NCBI GenBank assembly: GCA_030248295.1
Contig: JASANH010000091.1
Span: 1 to 64,000 of the forward strand
Reading direction: 5' to 3'
DNA: 64,000 bases
DNA from: Mesodorylaimus sp. YZB2_4
Lineage: Eukaryota; Nematoda; Enoplea; Dorylaimida; Dorylaimidae
The translations under genes and the position numbers were made by a program. How positions within the stretch are numbered: the stretch's first letter is position 1; each line of letters begins with the position of its first letter. Shown here one piece after another: positions 12,078-25,390 of the stretch. The notes under the pieces are model-generated. The model made no database searches and was not told the DNA's origin. It worked only from the letters and a program-made list of their open reading frames with translations.

Positions 12078-15000
12078 ATGATTGTGCTCAATAAAATGGA
12101 TGTCGACGAATCACCGCCGATCGATGAGAATGAAATACGGAGTATCGCAGAACCCGATTTGCGTGAAAAATTAATTATATTGTTCGATCGTTACAAAAAG
12201 CATCGTGATGGCGAATCGCGTTTTCAAAAATGTCAGATTGAATTAGGTAAAACACTGATCGTAGCTTATTTAACAATTTTTGCGAACTTTTGTAAGTGGT
12301 CTTGATTATTTAGAACAGGAAATTTTCGAATTGCAACAGCAAAATGAAAGTTTGGGTAAAAAACTGCACGAAACTACGCAAATCTCGTCTGATTTGAAAG
12401 AGCAGTTGGTAACTTATGGTAAGTTTTCGGAGTAGATGTGTGCAGAAAATGGAATGGAAACTGAATTTGTTTTAGAGTCGGAGCGGGTGGAACGTACTCG
12501 ACGGCTGTTCGAACTTGAATCGTTACACAATTCGATCGAATCCCAAAAAGTAGGTAGCCCACCAATGTGCATTTTTGGCGGGTCTTTTAGGTTTCTAGAT
12601 TAAAAGTGTATTCATCTCTCGGGTTTGAGGGTTTTAAAGCTGTGTCTGGTCAAGTTTTCTTCAGATCACTCAGATTTTCAATGGTTCTTAATTCGAGCTT
12701 CCCAGTCTTTCAAACTTTTTAGAGTAAACTTGCTTTTTTAGGCTCAATTAAAACGTCAATGCGAGCAGTTATCTGCCGAGAAAACTGCTTTATCCGAAGT
12801 TATCGAACAGAAGAACGAAGATTTGGAAACGAGGAAAGGTCAGTAATTTATTCTTGTGTTTTATCTCAAATCTCTAGCTAGTTGTTGAATTGCAGCCGAA
12901 ATATTATCGTTGCACGAAGAATTACGGGCTGCTGTAGCTCAAAAATGTGAAATGCAAATAAAATTGGGCGATTTAGAAAGTCGTGAATTAGCTGTCGAGG
13001 TATTTAAAAAGTTTTTAAATTTTTATCTGATTTTGAATTGGTTTTTTCAAACTTTAGTATCGGGAGAATCGTTTAAAAGAAGAGCGTGAATTACTCGTGC
13101 AAGAACGGGAATGGTTGCAAAATGAAGTACGTGAACGGGATCAAACGGTTCATCAACTGCGGAAAGAAAATGTAAGCGAATTTTTTGATAAATGCTATAT
13201 GAATTCATGTTAATTTTTTTGTTTTTTAGTCCAAGCGAACTCTGGAATATCAGACTGCTATGGCGTCAAAAGAAGAAGAATTACGTGAAACGAAAAGTGC
13301 TTTGGAAGGCTCGAATGGTCAGTGCGCTCGGTTGACGGAACAGTTGGAAAATTTGAATAAGAAAATGAAAGAGGTATAGTGCTTCGGTGACGGGTATCGA
13401 GTGATCGTAATGATCGCACTTGCTCGATATTTATCGATTAATCAAAACGATAAAAAGCCGACTGGTTTTTAAAAAATGCTTCTGAAGCCATCGATTTAGC
13501 ATGACCACACTTGATTGTTCTTTATCGATTGATCAAAACCATCTAAATCGATTTTACCAAGCCGTCAATCGATCTAACAAAAAACTTGACGCGATTAGTT
13601 TTTTATGAGTGCCTGAGTAGGCTGCAGTAAGAATAACAGCCACATATAATTGGATGGTATTGATTACAGTGATCGATATTGATCGGGGATCAATCGATGT
13701 TTCATCGAGGATTTTTCGTGATCAGGCTCAATATTTTTTGTCTTGTGTGAATTTTCAGGCAGCTGATGAACGCGTGCTACGCGATGAATCGTACGAGAAA
13801 GAACTGCAGTGTCAAATGCGATTAGTAAATGTGTATAAGGTATGGAATAATATGGTTCGTGGGGTCTCATTTGAATTTTTATGGTTTCGATCAACTTTTT
13901 AGCAATCCGCTGAAGAAGCCGATGCTAAAGTGGAAGAATTGGCGAGCTCTTTAGAAAATATCGAGCATTTATTTGCCGAGGCTAAAGAGCGTATGTTTGA
14001 GTGTGGTTGGTAGATTTATTGATTTTGATAGATGGCTTTTTAAGAACATTTTCGGACGCAAGAAGAAATACAACATCTACGAACTGATTTTGAAAAAGAA
14101 TTGAAAGAAAAGGGTAAGGCGATTGGGAAGTGATCGATGTCGATGCTGATCACTTTTTTCGATATCGATTGATCGAGCGATCGATCGATAAATCAATTGT
14201 CCTTCGATTGATTGAGCGATTGATCCATGAGATGTCGATGAGGTTGTCAAATGATTGGCTGATTAACGGGCAGTTATCGAACAACTTGTCGATTGATATC
14301 GTTTAGGCTATCCGTCTGATCAAATATCGATTAGACCGCCAGTTTTGGTATGGAAATGTTTTTGATGCCATGAACTTTTGTCTTTTTTAGACGAGACCAT
14401 CGCCGCATTGCGCGACGAGTTGGACAAGGCTAATGAATTATTACGCTCGAAACATCGAGGTATGGCTTTTTTGGAAAGCCCTTTTGTGTGTAAGCCGTGA
14501 GAAGTCATAAATGCGGTTTTTTTAGTGACGCTAACGGACCAAGAAGTAGCGGCTTTATCGCCGGCTGCGGCCGCCGCTAGTAAATTGATAAAATCGGGCA
14601 CTTCATTGACTCAAATTTATCGGGAGCATATGAAAACGATAGAGGAATTGGAATTACAAAAATTGGAAAATAAACGAATCGAATCATATTTTAGAGAATT
14701 AGTGCAAGTAAGTGCGATGATTTTAGGTATTTAAAAAAAATAGAAATTTTTTAAAATTTTTTAAGGAAATCGAAACGAAGGCACCACTTTTACGGAAACA
14801 ACAAGAAGATTATGCTCGTTCGTTGCATGTGATTGAAAATATGAAACGTCAGTTGGCCGATGTTGGAAAAGAGCAGCAAGCATTATCGAACGAAAAGGAA
14901 ACGGTGACTCGGCAATTGACTTATACGAAGGCCGAATTAGAACGATATCAACGGGATAATGCCGATTTGTCGTCCCAGGTAAAAGTAGTGGGTGGTGGAA

Positions 15001-18000
15001 TGAGTTGGGGGGGGGGGGGGGGTTGGGGCGACTGTTGCTTGAGAGTGGAGTGTAGTAGAGCTGTTTGTGGTTGGGGTTCAGCTTGGAGATACAAGCTGAG
15101 TTAGATTTGGTGATTTGAGAAGATGGGCGGAGAGTGCCGGGTAAGCCATGGGGGCTACAAGGCTTACATGCAGGCAATTTGTGTAGTCAGAGTCAAACTG
15201 GGGGGTCGGCTAGGTGGCCTCACACCTGGGTCTGTCGATGCTGGTGATGAAGGGGGAAAAGAGGGTTCATACAAAACAAGGTTGGAACAAAATCATGGGG
15301 AGCTGAGAGGTTGCATTTCTATGCTCGAAATTCGATCGATCCATTCGCCTGTGGATCATGCTGGAACTCAGTGAATCAGTTCAAGTTGATGTAGTAGTGC
15401 TGGGACAGGGGAAAAATAATTAGGGAAAAGTTGGGAGAAATCATATTCCGCTCCTTGTATTAAACCTTGTAAATGGTAATAGGGATAAAGCAAAGTCAAG
15501 ACCATTAGGCCCTTGTGGGAATCGAACCCGAACCTGCATTCCTGAGATTACCAGTCCAAGTGTATTAACTGAGAGTCCGCTGACGCCACCACATGGATGA
15601 CATCTTGCTGACTGTACTTCGTCTTCGTTCGACGCTAGGGTTTTGAGTTGACAATTTTACGAAGGAGAAATGTATCAGGGTTGAATCAAGGGATAGGAAA
15701 ACAACGAAAAACGTTAGGCTAGGGTGGGAATCGAACCCGCACATGGGGTCATGCATTCTTTGTCTTGATTTCAGTCTGATCGTGAGCCATGTCTTCTGTC
15801 TAAAACCTAAAACTAGTGGGGATAAGTAATTTGTGCAGTGTGGGAACCACAATATGTGGTTTATGGCCAGTGGTATGATGGTGCAGTGGTGAGCGAACAT
15901 GAAGCCAAGAGGTGAGGAATAAGGTTCAGAGGTGATAGGAAAGTCCTGGTTGGGAGATGAGCTTATGAATAGTTCAGGTTTCAGTTTTGATTCAGAGCAT
16001 TTCTGAACGATAAGCTGTAGATGGGGAGGGGCTGTGTGAAGTAGGCGGTCGAAATGTGGTGAGGTTCAAGCTTGATATATTCTGCATGCTTTGCTGGGCA
16101 GGTTCATGCGAGGCTGGAAAGTTAGGCAATCTGAGGAATGTGTTGATTTGGGCTGTGGTGGAGGGTTGTAGAACGATGTGGGTGTCTGGCTTTATTGAGC
16201 TGAGTTTTATAAGGTTGCGATTGGTATAGGCTTTATGTTTCTTGACTTGGTGAAAAAGTTTGATGAATGGTATTGGTAGGTGGTAGGTTCTTGACAAGGG
16301 GGTGTTGAAATCAGATTCCCTGTAGTATCATTGAGCCATAACTGTGTGTAGGTTAGTGATAAGTCGGTTCTAGCTGACAAGGGGCAGGTCTTCAATGATG
16401 GGCTGTATGATAAGTAGAAATGCAAGTTGATGGCAAGGTTTGTGATGATAGGATGCAAAATTATCGATATGATGAGCTGATATTGATTTGTAGGTGCGGC
16501 AATTGCTTTGGTGTGTTGAACATGCGCGATCGGGTGATCAACACGTGAGTGCTATTGCGGATATTGGTCGAGAAATGTCGGCTGAAGATTTACTGCTGTT
16601 CAGGTAAGTGAGCAATAAGAATTCACAGGGCTGTGGAAGTGAAAATGAAAATGAGGAATATGAATTTTGATGACCTGATGCGTACTTAATTTTTACTTTT
16701 TTAGAAATATTGATGAATTGCAAGTACAAAATCAACGCCTGATGTCGGCATTGAGAGAAGCCGAGGCAAGACGAGACGAAATGGTGAAAGCTGCGCAGGA
16801 GGCGGAGTAAGTAGAGTTGTGATGGTGTGAAGTATGGACTTTTCGGAGTTGTACCATTTCGCAGAGTGTTTAGGTTTTCGTATGGCGAGTAATAAATGCG
16901 TTTTTTTGTAGAATGTCGAAAATAAGAGTGGAAATCGAAGGGACGATGAGAGAAGTGGAACAGTTAAGAAATCAAAGGGAAAAGCAAAATCAGCTGTTGG
17001 AATCTGTTCGAGATGAAAGGGACACGTACAAGAGATTGTGGAATCAGGCGGAGGCGAATCGTGAATTGGTGAGTTTTTTGGGAGGGGAGTGGAGGGTAAT
17101 TGAATGTTTTCTTTGTGTTTCAGGTGCAAGAAAAGTCGACAACCTCGTTGGTTACTGAAGCGCCAGAATTGCAAGGTGCCTCGGAAAAGTTAAAGATTGA
17201 ATTTGATGTTTATCGAAAACAAAAAAATGAAACGGAGAAGTAAGGAATTGAATTGATTTGTACAGTATGTATGTTTTGATGGATAATTTTTATTATCTTT
17301 TTGAAGGATTCTTCAAGAAAAAGTTGAGACGAGCGAAAAGACGATTTTGGAATTAAGATCGATTAATACCAAGTTAAATGCAGAAGTGGAGTATCAAACG
17401 GAACGATTTAAGATTTTGAGCGGGAATGTGGATTCGTATAAGAAGGAGATCAATGGATTGAGGGAAAGAAATGAGAAGACGTCTGCTATATTAGCGAAAC
17501 ACGAGCAAAGTGTTCAACATATGACCGAGGTGAGCACTGGTTGGGGCGCCCTATGTTTGGTCTGTGGAGAAGGTAGTGCACTTGGTTGCCTTAGTTGGCC
17601 GCTCAATACGCTCCTCCGGGTGAGGCTGAAACCCGTCGGATTGATGTCTCAGGCACCTAGGACTGGGCGGCCTGCCTGGAGGGTTTTTGAGACCATCCAC
17701 TTCCCGCGATACCTTCTCCAATGTTGGGCTATTCCGCCTGTGTGTATTGCAAGAGTGGATAAGGCAAGTAATGCTAGTCAAGTGTGTACTTTCCCAGTCG
17801 ATAAAATAAACTTAATTTTGGGACATCATAGATCGTAGTGATATGGCCGTCCTAAAGTTGAGACATATTCTTCGATGATTGTAAAAATGGATCAGGATTC
17901 TGAAGCGCCTTAGATACAGGAGCAATAATCTTTTAGGATCTTTTATCGAAAACGGAAGAACTGTGTCGATTACGTGTCGAAAATGGACGTTTGCAAGAAC

Positions 18001-21000
18001 AATTGCAAAATGCTCGAATGAACGAATCGATGGCTCAACGCGAACTGCAGTTGTTGCGTAAAAATCAACATACGCAGCAAATGGTGGCTTTCAGTTTACA
18101 AGAATTGGATGTAAGTGATTAATATAATTTCTCTCTTAGGAGAGATTGATGAATTTGATCATTTTTAACTGTCGATTTATCGACTCAGTCAGCCAGTTTA
18201 TCGATTGACCGGTCGATCGATTGATTTGGTTGCTTTGATCGGTCAATCGCTTTTCTCAGCCGCCTTTATCATCCAGTCGATGATTTGCTTGATCAGCTTT
18301 GTCCTCCAGTCTATGAATCGATTTTGTCGCTCGCCTTGATCTTTCAGTCGATCGATCAATTTGACTGGCTTGGTCAACCCATCGATCCATCTATTTAAGC
18401 AGCTCATCAGCCAGCTGATCAGTCTTTTTATCGAATTTATCGGCCAGCTAGTCGATCGATCGATCGATCGATCGAATCAATCAACTTGGTCAGTCCATCG
18501 ATCAATCGATTTGATCGGGTTGGTGAGCCAGCTGATTGATCGGTTTTATCAGTCAGTCAATCGACTCGATCGGTCTTATCAGCCGGTCGATCATTCTATT
18601 GATCGATGGGCTGACCAAGTTGATTGATTTGATCGATCGACTAGCTGGCTGATAAATCGATCAATCGATTTGATCGGGCTGGTGAGCCAGCTGATTGATC
18701 GGTTTTATCGGTCAGTTAATCAAATTGATCGGTCTTATCAGCCAGTCGATTAATCGATTTTAAAAAATTCAGACGATAGATAAATTCAAGATGGGTATGA
18801 GATCAATGCCTTTTTTCCAGACACGTCTAAAACGACGGGAGGCGGAGGATGTGTTGAAATTGAAAACGGATTTAGAATTGCTGACTCGAGAACGTAATAA
18901 TTTACAGTCGAGTATGAAATCATTGACCGAACAGAATCAAGAATATGTTCGTGATTGCAAAGTAAGCGATTTGAGGATTTGGCGCTGTAAATATAAGATA
19001 GAAATTTCGTGTTTCAGGCAAAGATTACAACATTGGAAGCGAAAGTGGATGAAGAACAGAGGCAGACGACTCATTTGCGATCTCAGCTACAATGGACTGA
19101 AGAACAGTTGCAAGTGGCCAATGCCAAGGTGGAGGAATTGAAATCGGAATTGGAGAAACTGCAGTCGACTTATCAAGGTGAGTTGGCTTTTGCTGGGGAA
19201 CGTTGGGGGCTCCTTCAGGTTAGTCGTGGTGAGAATGAGGTTGGATCTGTAATGATTTCGCGCCCTGTTTTGGTGATCAGAGTGTCCCTTAATGGCTGAT
19301 TTTTTTAGACGCATCAGCTGGTCGATTCCAAAAAGAAGCGCAACAACTGCAGACGCGATTGAATTATTTGGAAATACGATATACAGAAGCCAGTAAGAGA
19401 ATCGAGGAATTGTCGGAGCAGTTAAATGCCGCTCGTAATGAAACTCAGCATTATCGAAAATTGGTCGATTCGTTGGAAGGTGGATTAAAAGAACATAAAG
19501 ACGTATAGTTTTTGGTTTTTTACTGATTGAGATTGTTTGAATTTTGATTTTTCAGACGTCACAAGTTGAACGCGGTCGATACGATCAAGAAATTGTTAAT
19601 TATAAGACTCAAATCGAGAATACCTTGGCCGAAAATGAGTTGTTGAAAGAAGAAGTGCAAAAATTGAAAGAAAGTGTAAGCGAATTATTACGTCAAGGAG
19701 GCGAAAAACAAAGCGCGTGGAACTCGGAAGTGGAGAATTTGGAGCGAAATTTGTGTGAATCGCGGCAAGAAATTGAAGAATGGAAAAAACGCGAAAATGA
19801 AATACGTTCGGATCGAGATCAACTAAACGAGACGTTGAAGGAGGTGAGTAAACAATGTCATTAAGCAGGGTGCATTCAAGGGTGCAAAACCTTGAGAAGT
19901 CATTGAATCTCAGAATTGCGTGGGAAAATGTGAATTTCGGAGCTAGAATCAGGGGAAACTGAGAGGTTGCATTTTGAGGCTCCAAATTTCGAATCATCCG
20001 CCTTTTTTCGTGCCCGTTTAATCATGCCAGAAGGAGAGATCGATAAATTTGATCTTCATGACCAGTCGATCGATTAACTTGATCAGTTGATCGATCAGTT
20101 TTATCAGTATTATCAAACAGTCGATAATTCGATTTTATCGACCTGATCAGCCAGTCGATAAATCGACTTTACCGGCTTCGTCAGCCAGTTGATCAGTAGT
20201 CGGAGGACAGCGTGAAAAAATCAAGGAAAATATTTTTTCTGCAAAACCTGGCAAAATCATTTCTCGCTCGTTATGGCCCGGTCCAGCGTAGATAGCAAAT
20301 TTTTTCAATTTTCAGGTTCAGGATAAATTTCAAAAAGAATTTTTTGCTCTCGGGGATACTCGAGGAGCACTTGCCTCAACTCAGCAAGAATTACAAGATG
20401 CTCTGAGTCGGTCGAGCACGCTGGAAGCGACGATGGCCGCGTTGAATTCGGAATATGAATCACAAAGAGTATGGTTTCTGATTTTTATGCTGATCGTGGA
20501 ATGAAATACGCATTTCTTTGCAGGCTTCGTATGATCAACGTGACGCAGATAATAAGGCTAGATTGGTGTCGATGAAGGAACGATTGGAAGAATCGCAGCG
20601 TCAAAATGAATTACTTTTGAGTGAAGTGGAAAAAGCAAGAAACTAGTTGGACTTTGTGGTTGTGTCAGTTAACAAAATTGGTTAATTTTAGTTGGCCAAT
20701 CAAGTCTCGATGTTCGAGCGGATGACGGGGAAGGGTGCGACGGGAGAAGATGAGTTGGATTCGAGTGCGTTGGATGTTAGTGGTTCGGAGCAGTCGCCAA
20801 CGTCGGCCATTATGGAGGTGAGTGGGGGGATTGGGGGAAGAAGGTTCAGATGGAGCCTGCGCGGTGGTTCAACAAAGGTCAGATGGTACTGAAACAGCAC
20901 TATGTAGGGGTGCAGCTGAAGACTGTAGTGCTTCGACAAAGATCAGATAGCGAGCTTCAAATGAAGATCTTCAGATCTTTATCGAGCTTCATAAAGGGAG

Positions 21001-24000
21001 CGAGCTTCAGATCTTCAGACAAAGATCAGATAGAGAGGAGTTCAGGAGTGGACTTTGTGTGTGAAGCCATAGTTAAAGCAGTCTTCAGTCCTGCCTTTAA
21101 AATTTAAAATTTAGAATTGAAGAGTGTGCAGCCACTGTTCAAGATTCAGGGTTTCAGTAATTCTGGACATTTTGATTATAGCCAGAATTGTGAAGAGTAA
21201 AGATATGTATTTTTAGGTTGTATCATCGTTGCGACGTGAAAAGCAGCAATTGGCGGAAAGAGGCGATTATTTGGATGCTGAGGTTAGGCAATTGAAATCA
21301 CGGCAGCAAATAACGGATAAGGAAATGGCGTCGTTGAAAGCGGACTTGGAAGCGGCATCGGCTAAGGCGGCTGTAAGTCAAAGTTAAAAAAACGAGTTTT
21401 CCACATTGTGATCATAATTTTTTCTTCTAGATGGCCGCATCAGCTACGGCGGAAAAAACTCGTTTATTAAATCAACTTGAATCCCTACAAACAGTGCAAT
21501 TGGTGAATAAAGATTTGAAGGAGCAGATTGATCAGTTAAAACAGAATATTGAGAAGTTGCGATCTGATGTAAGTATTGATTAGAGGATGTGGGTGGAGAT
21601 GGGGTGCGGTTATTTAGGTGAGGTGTCGATGGAAATTCAGTTCTGGTATTTTTCAGTTGGAAAGCAGTCAAGGAAATCAATCGATGCTGCATTCGCAATT
21701 GGGAGAGGCTCGTTCTGAACTGAAAAATTTAAATATTCATGCGGAATCGTTGAAACGGGACGCAGAATTGTGGCAAGTGCGTTATCAAGAATTATTAGAA
21801 GAAAAGTCGAAATATGAACCGGAAGAAGTATCGAAATTAAGGTACGTTTGTTGAGTTTTTTCTTGAAAATGATGTCAAAAATTTGATGTTTTTCAGGAAA
21901 GTTGTCGATGAAAATTTGCAAAAGATTTCCGATTATGAACGGCTGGTGGATGAGTTAAAGGCGACTCAGGCGGAATCGAGTCAACAAATTGAGGAAATGG
22001 TTAATAAGAATGAGGCGCTGGCGTAAGTGACCAATTTTAGTGTAATTTTTGTTGTCCCACACGGGCCAAACGTCCAACTTTGAACCAGTGGAAGGATTTT
22101 TGTGTTTAATTTTTGTGGTATTAAAATTTTTGCAATTTTAGATCGGAAATGGAAACTTTGAAAACTACGATTGCAGATCTTCGAGGAAGTTTGGATGCTC
22201 GGGATAAGACATTGCAACAGGTAAGTGGGTTTTTTTCTTTTGGGTTGCTGGAGCCTGATATAATTTTTGATGCAGGTTCGTCAGGTGGCGTTGAAATACA
22301 AGATGCAAAGCCAGGAAAACGAAGAAAAATCGAAATCATTGGTAACTGAAATCGCTTCTTTGCACTCTGACAAAGAAAAATGGGAGGCGGATAAGAAGGA
22401 GATCGAGGTGAGGGTGGAATCAGAGAAAGACTAGATTGAATGCAAATGGGTTTTTTGCTTTAGGCCAGATGTAATGCGTTGGAATTGAGATCGAGGCAAA
22501 GTGCGGTATCTTCTTTGGATCCGAATTCAGATGCGGCCGTTCAGATAAATGAATTATCGGCAAAATTGGACGACTCGAATAAAGTAAAAATTCGAGTTAT
22601 GTGCTGGGTCCGAATAGTCAAAGATAATTTTTTTCAGCAATTGGATACGATAAAACTATCTTTAAAAGATACGGCTCAAAAGCTGGTTGGTGCTCAGAGT
22701 ATGTGGATTTTTTTGTAGTCTTGGTAGTCCCTGGCTTGGACCAGCCAGCTTAACAAAATGTGAGGCTGAAGGAGGAGGAAGGAAAAACCTGATTATTATT
22801 TATTCCTCTCTAGCTGATAAGAAGCAGTTGGAACAGACGGTAGCCACATTGAAAGAGGAATTGGCCAAAGTGGAACAATCGGCGGGTATTTCAGTGGCTT
22901 CGGAATACATAGCTCGATTTAGTTTCAAGAAGTTTTTCATTTCTAGAAGAGAGAAAATTCCGATTGGATTCGTTGACCAGTATGCATGCTCAGTGCAAAA
23001 ATAAGATTCAGGATTTGACTGCTCAGTGCAAAGCCTTGACTGAACAGTACCAAGCCGATAAGGCGATGTGGGAAAGGCAAATACAAGATGCGAAGGTACG
23101 TGGCGTGGGATGGGAGGGTGGATTTGGTACCTGGGGATGATTGTTTTTCAGGCGCCCTCGAAATCGACTCCAGTCCAACATGTATCGGCTATGCCAGGAA
23201 TGCCTGCTGTACCCGAGAGGTAGGTTCATTCCAAATTTGTTCCCCAATAGTATAGTAGTTTGTGGTTTTGATCTTTTAGACCGAGTCCGGGTGGAAATCA
23301 TGAACAGCGCACAGCTCCCGTTCGACCTTCCAGACAGTATCCGACTGTAGCCAGTGTACGGCCGATTGCTTCTCAACGTGCTACGGCTCCTGTGCCACCA
23401 ACGGCCGTCAGCCCTGGACCAAGTTATCCGGATCAAAGTAAGTAACTCAACGAGTTGTCAAATTTCTGAGTAAAAAGTGGTGCCATTTCAGGTTCAGTTG
23501 TTTCTTCGTTGCCATCGGTGCCCATCTCGGCCAGCCCAGCTACAATTTCTAGCAGCCAGCAGCCATCGAATGCTGGGGTGCCTCACGCCGTTGTTCAGCC
23601 GCATATCGATTTTGGTATGGGTGAGCTGCTGGAGCCTGATGCATTCCTGAAGCGAGGATGTTGTATTGTAGGAGCAGTCAGTGGCAGTAATGATGCATTC
23701 GACATCAGCAGCAGCAGTGTTGTCATTACGATGGAACCAGCGGGCACCAGCGAGGCGTCCGCGGCAGCCACTTCGGAACCTGAGACGCCGAGCGTCGCTC
23801 ACAAACGACGTCCTCCGCAAGACCCGAGGTAGGAACTAGTGGGAAGCGAATTAAATGGATGTGCGAGAAAAGTCAGTTTCTAGCGGTCATTCTCAAAAAC
23901 GACCTCGTGTTGGATCGCCGACGGAGCTAGTGTCGACCAGCGACCAGCACGGTAGCTCGCCATTCGCTGCATTGCCGCAGTTGCCGGAGGAGATTGTTGA

Positions 24001-25390
24001 GAGTGCAGGAAGTAAGCTCGTGGCATTGTGTGTTCTTCCCATTGTTATAAACACGTCGTGTTTCAGATTCGCAACAGGTAGTTGGATCTTCATTGGATGA
24101 TACTGGGGATGTGGTATTTATCGAGGAAGTGGAACGAAGCGTCGAACCTGAAAGCACTGGTAACGATCAAGGATTCGAGGCGAATCAGGCGTCAGTGGCT
24201 AACATCGCCCCATCGGATGTGGGGCCCAGTCGATTCGCAACTCGTCCATTGACTCATTTCATTGGAGGCCTTCAGAGCCATGGGGCTGCCTTCGACGTGG
24301 GCGATTATTTGGTGCCGAGCACTCCGACTTTAATCAGTCGACGCGGCGATCATGAGAGTGGGGCTGCCCACGTGCCGCAAGGGGCATTTTCGTGGACTCA
24401 TAACATCGTACAAGAACCGTTTCCAACGACTCAAGCCGCCACCAGTGAGTGCGGTCTTGTGTTGAGGTTGTGTTATACCCAATCAAATGAGTTTCGGTTG
24501 CAGTGCCCTCGATGGACGTGACTGCGCAGAGAAGTGTGCCATCGACGCCACGCGTAGTGACTCCTCCGGATATTGGTAAGCTGAGTGCTCTAGATGACTG
24601 GCTTCATGTTGGAACCCCGCGGGCATATCAAATGGTGAAAGCAGTCTAATTGGTGTGTGCAGGCTCATCTTCAGGATCCTGTCTTCTTTAGGCCTAATAC
24701 ACCGCGAGTGGGATGATACTAAATGTGTCTTCTTTGCGCATATCATGGCACACACTGCAGTACAGTATGTCCGTACACCATGTTCAAATATTTGCTGCTT
24801 CCAGGCGATCGCGAAGCTGCTTCCAGCAGCACTGAAGCGGAGATCATCAACGTCAGTGGCGATCAGCAACCACAGCCGTCTGGACAAGCTGTGGAACCAG
24901 AAATTATAGACGCTGGGTAAGTTACGGATGTTTCAAACATCATCCGCCATCCACAGTTGTGCCCAGTGTGGGCCTGAGTGCGGTCGAGATCATCCTGCCT
25001 GTTGTTCGCATCTTGAATTGATTTCCTTGTAGTGGAATTGGTGGCGAGGACGAGCCTGAGGGCAGTTCGGAGGCCGTGGCAGCCAGACCTGAAGGAGGGG
25101 AGAGTGCTGGCGAGGACGATTCCAACGAGCCAACCACCTCCCAGCAGCCGCGTTCACGTAAGGATGATTTGCTTCGTTATAATCGATCGATCGATCGATG
25201 TTTCTCTTTGATCACAGGTCGGTTGGTCCTGCGCCGTCGTGATCTGCCTGTGGGCGAAGTGCATGAGGTTGCTGGCGGAGAATCAGAGGCGGCCGCCCGT
25301 AGTCAACCTGCAACATCGACCATGGGTGGCAATCGTACTGGTCGTCGAGGAAGACCCGCTGGACGTCGAGGACGCGGAGGAAGGAAATAG
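12078..25390 (+). CDS. TPR: Nucleoprotein TPR / Megator, nuclear pore basket scaffold
   Basis: Forty-five exons close in phase to about 2,110 residues (human about 2,360). Exons: 12078-12246, 12314-12418, 12476-12549, 12742-12838, 12896-12999, 13058-13171, 13230-13373, 13759-13839, 13903-13990, 14045-14113, 14391-14459, 14526-14707, 14766-14978, 16494-16603, 16705-16806, 16912-17068, 17124-17239, 17307-17529, 17937-18110, 18821-18961, 19018-19177, 19309-19502, 19556-19843, 20316-20468, 20524-20634, 20692-20817, 21217-21372, 21431-21568, 21657-21841, 21897-22022, 22142-22220, 22276-22407, 22464-22583, 22638-22698, 22814-22885, 22947-23095, 23152-23219, 23280-23437, 23492-23828, 23884-24011, 24067-24444, 24504-24575, 24805-24916, 25033-25157, 25218-25390. 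The first three quarters are coiled coil with TPR landmarks (ALSPAAAAASKLIKSG, LQKLENKRI, KAPLLRKQQEDY, ELWQVRYQELL). The tail is acidic and low-complexity with LVPSTPTLISRR, a basic QKRPRV patch and an Arg-Gly end. The protein lines the nuclear basket (mRNA export, spindle checkpoint). ATG 12096 is an alternative start. Intron 25 is GC-AG. Confidence 0.93.
13425..13730. repeat. ATCGAT/GATC-rich palindromic tract in TPR intron 7
   Basis: Dense short palindromes (ATCGAT, TCGATTGATC, GATCGATATTGATC) between exons 7 and 8; the same motif set recurs in introns 10, 19 and 23. Confidence 0.6.
14130..14335. repeat. ATCGAT/GATC-rich palindromic tract in TPR intron 10
   Basis: Repeats of TCGATTGATCGAGCGATC-like units; same composition as the tracts at 13.4, 18.2 and 20.0 kb. 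Confidence 0.6.
15488..15590 (-). repeat. tRNA-like (SINE head) element in TPR intron 13
   Basis: The reverse complement carries a pol III B-box-like GGTTCGATTCCCAC preceded by an anticodon-arm-like CTTGGACTGGTAATCTCAG. The acceptor stem does not pair well, so it reads as a tRNA-derived repeat and not a functional tRNA. The anticodon-to-B-box part resembles the element at about 48.2 kb. Confidence 0.5.
15720..15795 (-). repeat. Second tRNA-like element in TPR intron 13
   Basis: The reverse complement has GGCTCACGATCAGACTG...AATC and a B box GGGTTCGATTCCCAC, resembling a serine-type tRNA head. Arms are incomplete, so it is called as a SINE-like fragment. Confidence 0.42.
17570..17665 (+). repeat. 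Repeat family B, copy 2 (TPR intron 18)
   Basis: GAAGGTAGTGCACTTGGTTG...GGCCGCTCAATACGCTCCTCC then GGGTGAGGCTGAAACCCGTC; partner of the copy at 8728. Confidence 0.6.
18180..18770. repeat. Large ATCGATTGATCGGTC-type palindromic array in TPR intron 19
   Basis: About 590 bases built from short self-complementary units of the kinds TCGATCGATC, TTGATCGG and CAGCCAGTCGATC, including an uninterrupted (ATCG)n run near 18455-18475. Nearly every segment is close to its own reverse complement, so cruciform or hairpin formation is plausible. It looks like a degenerate simple repeat and not a transposon. Confidence 0.8.
20030..20195. repeat. GATC-rich palindromic tract in TPR intron 23
   Basis: CAGTCGATCGATTAACTTGATC and related units, the same family as the intron 19 array. 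Confidence 0.6.

Noticed and set aside
15488..15590. Functional tRNA gene in TPR intron 13
   Set aside because: Only the anticodon-arm and B-box portions are convincing; the acceptor stem is missing and a relative sits at 48.2 kb.
16207..17174. Several minus-strand open frames opposite TPR exons 14-17
   Set aside because: They lie opposite well-supported coding exons and G/T-rich introns; same low-stop explanation, no family match.
18455..18475. CRISPR-like or satellite array
   Set aside because: The units are short, degenerate and palindromic without spacers; this is simple-sequence DNA in a eukaryotic intron.
18361..18627. 88-codon open frame in TPR intron 19
   Set aside because: It is a translation of the GATC-type simple repeat (Ser/Ile/Asp-rich) and not a gene.
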